NCBI RefSeq assembly: GCF_022565775.1
Contig: NZ_JAIUMC010000009.1
Span: 1 to 62,424, forward strand
From: Natronospirillum sp.
GTDB lineage: Bacteria; Pseudomonadota; Gammaproteobacteria; Pseudomonadales; Natronospirillaceae
Length of the DNA: 62,424 nucleotides
Direction: 5' to 3'
The notes under the pieces were generated by a model. It was not told the DNA's origin, made no database searches, and saw only the letters and a program-made list of their open reading frames with translations. Below are positions 59,975-62,424 of this stretch, piece after piece. Within the stretch, counting starts at the first letter, position 1. Every line of letters begins with the position of its first letter. A program made the position numbers and the translations under genes.

Positions 59975-60310
59975 GTTAAAGGCTCCCCGGGTCGTCGATT
60001 GCGGTTATGCGACACCTGATCTTCTAGATTTTTCACCGGGCAGTATACGTACTTTGCATTTGACGTGGCTCGCTTTTTTCCTTTCCTTTGTAGTCCGAGT
60101 CAATCTGGTGCCGCCGTTATCTCTAACGATGAAGACTGTATTGCTCATCCTGCGCTTTCACCGGACTTTTTGGTGCCGGGTTTTACCTGGCATCGGGATA
60201 CCTGGAGTGCACCGCTTTCGCGTGCGCCGGGTTCTGTTGCCGCTGAACCTTTGCTCAGGACCGGTTAGACTGTTCCCGTCTTGATCATCGCAATCTTCAA
60301 TGAGGTTCTC
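59975..60310. other. Intergenic gap, no clear gene
   Basis: 336 bases between divergent DUF1244 and methyltransferase genes. A 67-codon plus-strand frame (GTG 60065 to 60268) exists but has no ribosome-binding site and no known relatives. No convincing promoter was seen. Composition is slightly more AT-rich than the flanking genes. Confidence 0.5.
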
Positions 60311-60862
60311 ATGCTCTGGGAAGTCGGGCTGATCCTGCTGGTGGTTATCAGTGCCTTGTCAGTTGTCTGGACAACGGTGCGTTCGGGCATGTCACCCATG
60401 CCCAGTTCCCGCGCGGCACGAGCCGCCATGCTGGAGGCACTGCAAGACACCGATGGCGCCATCGCAGACGTAGGCTCCGGCTGGGGGCATCTGGCTCTGG
60501 CTGCAGCCCGTCGTTACCCGGATCGGCAGGTGGTCGGGTATGAACTGTCCTGGCTGCCCTGGCTGGTCTCGGTGCTGAGTGCCCGGCTACTGAGGCTGCA
60601 CAATGTGCGGCTGCTGCGCACTGATGGCTTCAGAGCCCTGGCCGAGTCCGGTCCCTGGCCGGTCGGCACGGTGATTTGCTATCTGCATGGGCAGGGCATG
60701 CGGCGGCTCAGGTCGGTGCTCGACTCCGCCCCCGAGGCACCGCGCTGGATCATCAGCAACAACTTTGCCCTGCCGGATGCTGTGCCGGAACATCAATGGC
60801 GGTTGCGCGACTTTCATCAATCACCGGTGTACCGTTATCGGTGGCCGGACAGCGCGCAATGA
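60311..60862 (+). CDS. Membrane-anchored class I SAM methyltransferase-like protein
   Basis: A 183-residue protein with one N-terminal membrane helix (about 4-24) and a Rossmann methyltransferase domain. SAM motif I reads IADVGSGWGHLALAAA, followed by an acidic end of strand 2 (VVGYELSW). The substrate is unknown. ATG 60311 is preferred because GAGG lies 5 bases upstream; a TTG at 60281 is possible. Confidence 0.83.
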   Translation: MLWEVGLILLVVISALSVVWTTVRSGMSPMPSSRAARAAMLEALQDTDGAIADVGSGWGHLALAAARRYPDRQVVGYELSWLPWLVSVLSARLLRLHNVRLLRTDGFRALAESGPWPVGTVICYLHGQGMRRLRSVLDSAPEAPRWIISNNFALPDAVPEHQWRLRDFHQSPVYRYRWPDSAQ

Positions 60863-60990
60863 ACGCCTTCATACCCAGTGTCACTACACTTGTGAGTGAA
60901 TGGGGTTCAGATTGCCGGCTCAGCCGCTTACACTAGTGCCCTGTCAGTACACTGGCCCACAACAATGAACAACCCGGGGAAGCCAAGCAC

Positions 60991-62172
60991 ATGATCATCA
61001 AGCCAAAAGTCAGAGGTTTCATCTGTACGACATCTCACCCTGTCGGCTGTGCCGCCAATGTCGAAGAGCAGGTGAAGTTTGTCGAGCAGCAGAACATTCG
61101 CGGCAATGGGCCGCAGAATGTCCTGATATTGGGCTGTTCGACCGGTTATGGTCTGGCGTCCCGCATCGTCAGTGCATTCGGATATGGCGCAAAAACCCTG
61201 GGAGTCATGTTTGAAAAGCCGGGTACCGAGAAGCGGACCGCCTCGGCGGGCTACTACAATACTCTGGCTTTCGAGGAACGTGCGCGCAACAAAGGGCTCT
61301 ATGCCAAGACGCTGAATCTGGATGCGTTCTCGCAGGAAGCCAAAGCCGAAGTCATCGAAGCCATTCAGGCCGATATGGGCAAGATTGACCTGGTGGTCTA
61401 CAGCCTGGCCTCTCCACGGCGCAAAGACCCGGTAACGGGCGAGGTCTACAGCTCGGTGCTCAAGCCGGTAGGCGAAGCGGTAACCCGCAAGACTCTGAAT
61501 ACCGATTCCGGTGAAGTGTCTGAATTGACGCTTGAGCCCGCCAGTCAGGAAGAGATTGATGCCACCATCAAGGTGATGGGTGGCGAAGACTGGGAGCTCT
61601 GGATGGATGCGCTGGACCAGGCAGGTGTGCTGGCTCCCAATGCCAAAACCACGGCCTATACCTATATCGGGAAGGAGCTGACCTGGCCAATCTATGGTCA
61701 TGCGACCATCGGCAAGGCCAAGGAAGACCTGGATCGTGCAGCCCAGGCCATTACCGGCAAACTGCAGGCGGGCCAAGGCGGCAAGGCCAGGGTGTCCGTG
61801 CTCAAGGCTCTGGTCACCCAGGCGTCCTCCGCGATTCCGGTGATGCCACTTTATATCTCCTTGCTGTATCGGGTGATGAAAGAGCAGGGCACGCACGAAG
61901 GGGCTATCGAGCAGATCTATCGCCTGCTGGCGGAGGAGCTCTACAACCCGGATCGCGATCCAATTTTGGATGAATCCGGTCGCGTGCGGGTTGATCTGAA
62001 AGAGCTGGATGATGAAGTTCAGACCCGGGTCGAACAACTCTGGCAGGAAGTAACCACGGAGAATGTGAAGTCAATCTCCGATTTCGCCGGTTATCAGGCG
62101 GACTTCTTCCGGTTGTTCGGGTTTGGTGTGCCCGGCGTCGACTACGAGGCCGATGTAGACCCGCGCGGTTGA
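60991..62172 (+). CDS. fabV: Enoyl-ACP reductase FabV
   Basis: NADH-dependent reduction of trans-2-enoyl-ACP, the last step of the elongation cycle. 393 residues with the long-form SDR layout: [12 protein letters not shown] cofactor motif, VYSLASP, and the Y-x8-K pair Y235/K244 ([10 protein letters not shown]). FabV enzymes are naturally triclosan-insensitive, unlike FabI. Matches the full length of Vibrio and Pseudomonas FabV. AGCACATG start with GGGGAAG upstream. It lies about 33 kb from the fab cluster. Confidence 0.97.
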   Translation: MIIKPKVRGFICTTSHPVGCAANVEEQVKFVEQQNIRGNGPQNVLILGCSTGYGLASRIVSAFGYGAKTLGVMFEKPGTEKRTASAGYYNTLAFEERARNKGLYAKTLNLDAFSQEAKAEVIEAIQADMGKIDLVVYSLASPRRKDPVTGEVYSSVLKPVGEAVTRKTLNTDSGEVSELTLEPASQEEIDATIKVMGGEDWELWMDALDQAGVLAPNAKTTAYTYIGKELTWPIYGHATIGKAKEDLDRAAQAITGKLQAGQGGKARVSVLKALVTQASSAIPVMPLYISLLYRVMKEQGTHEGAIEQIYRLLAEELYNPDRDPILDESGRVRVDLKELDDEVQTRVEQLWQEVTTENVKSISDFAGYQADFFRLFGFGVPGVDYEADVDPRG

Positions 62173-62174
62173 CC

Positions 62175-62207
62175 GGCAGCGAGTGCGTCGATCAGGCGCA
62201 CTCTGCC
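62175..62207 (+). terminator. Hairpin after fabV
   Basis: GGCAG-CG-AGTGCG (62175-62187) pairs with CGCACTCTGCC (62197-62207) with a two-base bulge. No T-run follows, so terminator strength is doubtful. Confidence 0.4.
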
Positions 62208-62254
62208 AGCAAACATCCTTTCTCAACAATCAGGTTCGAGTCCAGGGAAGCAGA

Positions 62255-62424
62255 GTGAGCAGTCCTGAAGCGACATTGTCCAGTTTCAAGGCCCTGGGCC
62301 GGCTGATCCGTTACGCGCGTGGCTATCGCAGGCGTATTGTCGCTGCCACCACCTGTTCGGTTGTCAACAAGGGAGGTGCGGATGAATTCTTGGACTACAA
62401 CGGAGGTAGTTTATGTATTCGTAC
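62255..62424 (+). CDS. ABC exporter N-terminus, partial and possibly interrupted
   Basis: Starts at GTG 62255 (GGGAAG upstream) and reads [20 protein letters not shown], then [19 protein letters not shown]. This is the typical N-terminus of a half-size ABC exporter (membrane plus ATPase) family common in gammaproteobacteria. Relatives continue after NK with LFD and the first membrane helix; here the frame continues [12 protein letters not shown], unrelated and AT-richer. The frame stays open to the window edge. Either an element begins near 62371 or this is a variant. Confidence 0.6.
   Translation, partial: MSSPEATLSSFKALGRLIRYARGYRRRIVAATTCSVVNKGGADEFLDYNGGSLCIR

Noticed and set aside
60928-62037. 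369-codon minus-strand frame opposite fabV
   Set aside because: Antisense to the complete and well-matched fabV gene.

Overview
The window is an almost gap-free stretch of gammaproteobacterial chromosome. Every recognisable product is closest to gammaproteobacterial families. Several gene orders are those of Pseudomonas and its relatives: rpmF-plsX-fabD-fabG-acpP-fabF-pabC-mltG-tmk-holB-pilZ with no fabH, a tetR/DUF1285 pair next to etfdh, and divergent etfdh/etfBA. FabV serves as an enoyl-ACP reductase. Other blocks look like E. coli (yceF/yceD-rpmF; nudJ-mnmA-hflD-purB-roxA). I infer a free-living, probably aquatic member of the Oceanospirillales/Pseudomonadales. The genus cannot be fixed from the sequence alone. 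No rRNA, tRNA, CRISPR array, prophage or complete insertion sequence was seen.

Layout. 1-2066: 5' part of rne (minus strand) behind a long structured leader. 2.7-6.4 kb: rluC, an S49 membrane peptidase, an ABM-fold protein and a flavin monooxygenase. 6.4-8.3 kb: a lipoprotein with seven 69-residue FG-GAP-like repeats. 8.7-20 kb: accessory and signalling genes (YbaK deacylase, diguanylate cyclase, EamA exporter, acidic PRC-barrel protein, a YqjDEK-like membrane operon, DUF3291, DUF5062, a permease, DUF2058, and a NarL-type two-component system). 20-32 kb: DUF938 methyltransferase, YgeA-like racemase, then the fatty-acid/envelope/replication supercluster from yceF to DUF1285. 32-36 kb: divergent etfdh and etfBA around a near-ideal PsrA-type palindrome. 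36-46 kb: a hybrid sensor protein without the phospho-acceptor histidine, followed by a tightly overlapping type II secretion operon gspEFGHIJKLM. 46-52 kb: gor-glpX, convergent speA, and htpG behind a recognisable sigma-32 promoter. 52-60 kb: yfaZ-like porin, small genes, and the minus-strand run nudJ-mnmA-hflD-purB-roxA, a beta-lactamase-fold hydrolase and DUF1244. 60-62.4 kb: a methyltransferase, fabV, and the start of an ABC exporter whose homology appears to break off at the right edge.

How the genes work together. The fab cluster makes and elongates acyl-ACP, with PlsX linking to phospholipid synthesis, and it is translationally coupled to folate (PabC), peptidoglycan (MltG) and DNA (Tmk, HolB) functions. 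EtfBA and ETF-QO carry electrons from fatty-acid beta-oxidation to quinone, and the fatty-acid-responsive operator type fits that role. The T2SS operon has the same E-to-M extent as the Pseudomonas xcpR-Z operon. GspC and GspD must be encoded elsewhere.

The most interesting observations are the kinase-dead hybrid regulator in front of the secretion operon, the PsrA-type operator, an apparent one-base frameshift at the speA start, a possible insertion in the last 50 bases, and several perfect or near-perfect inverted repeats. No clearly new multi-gene system is evident.
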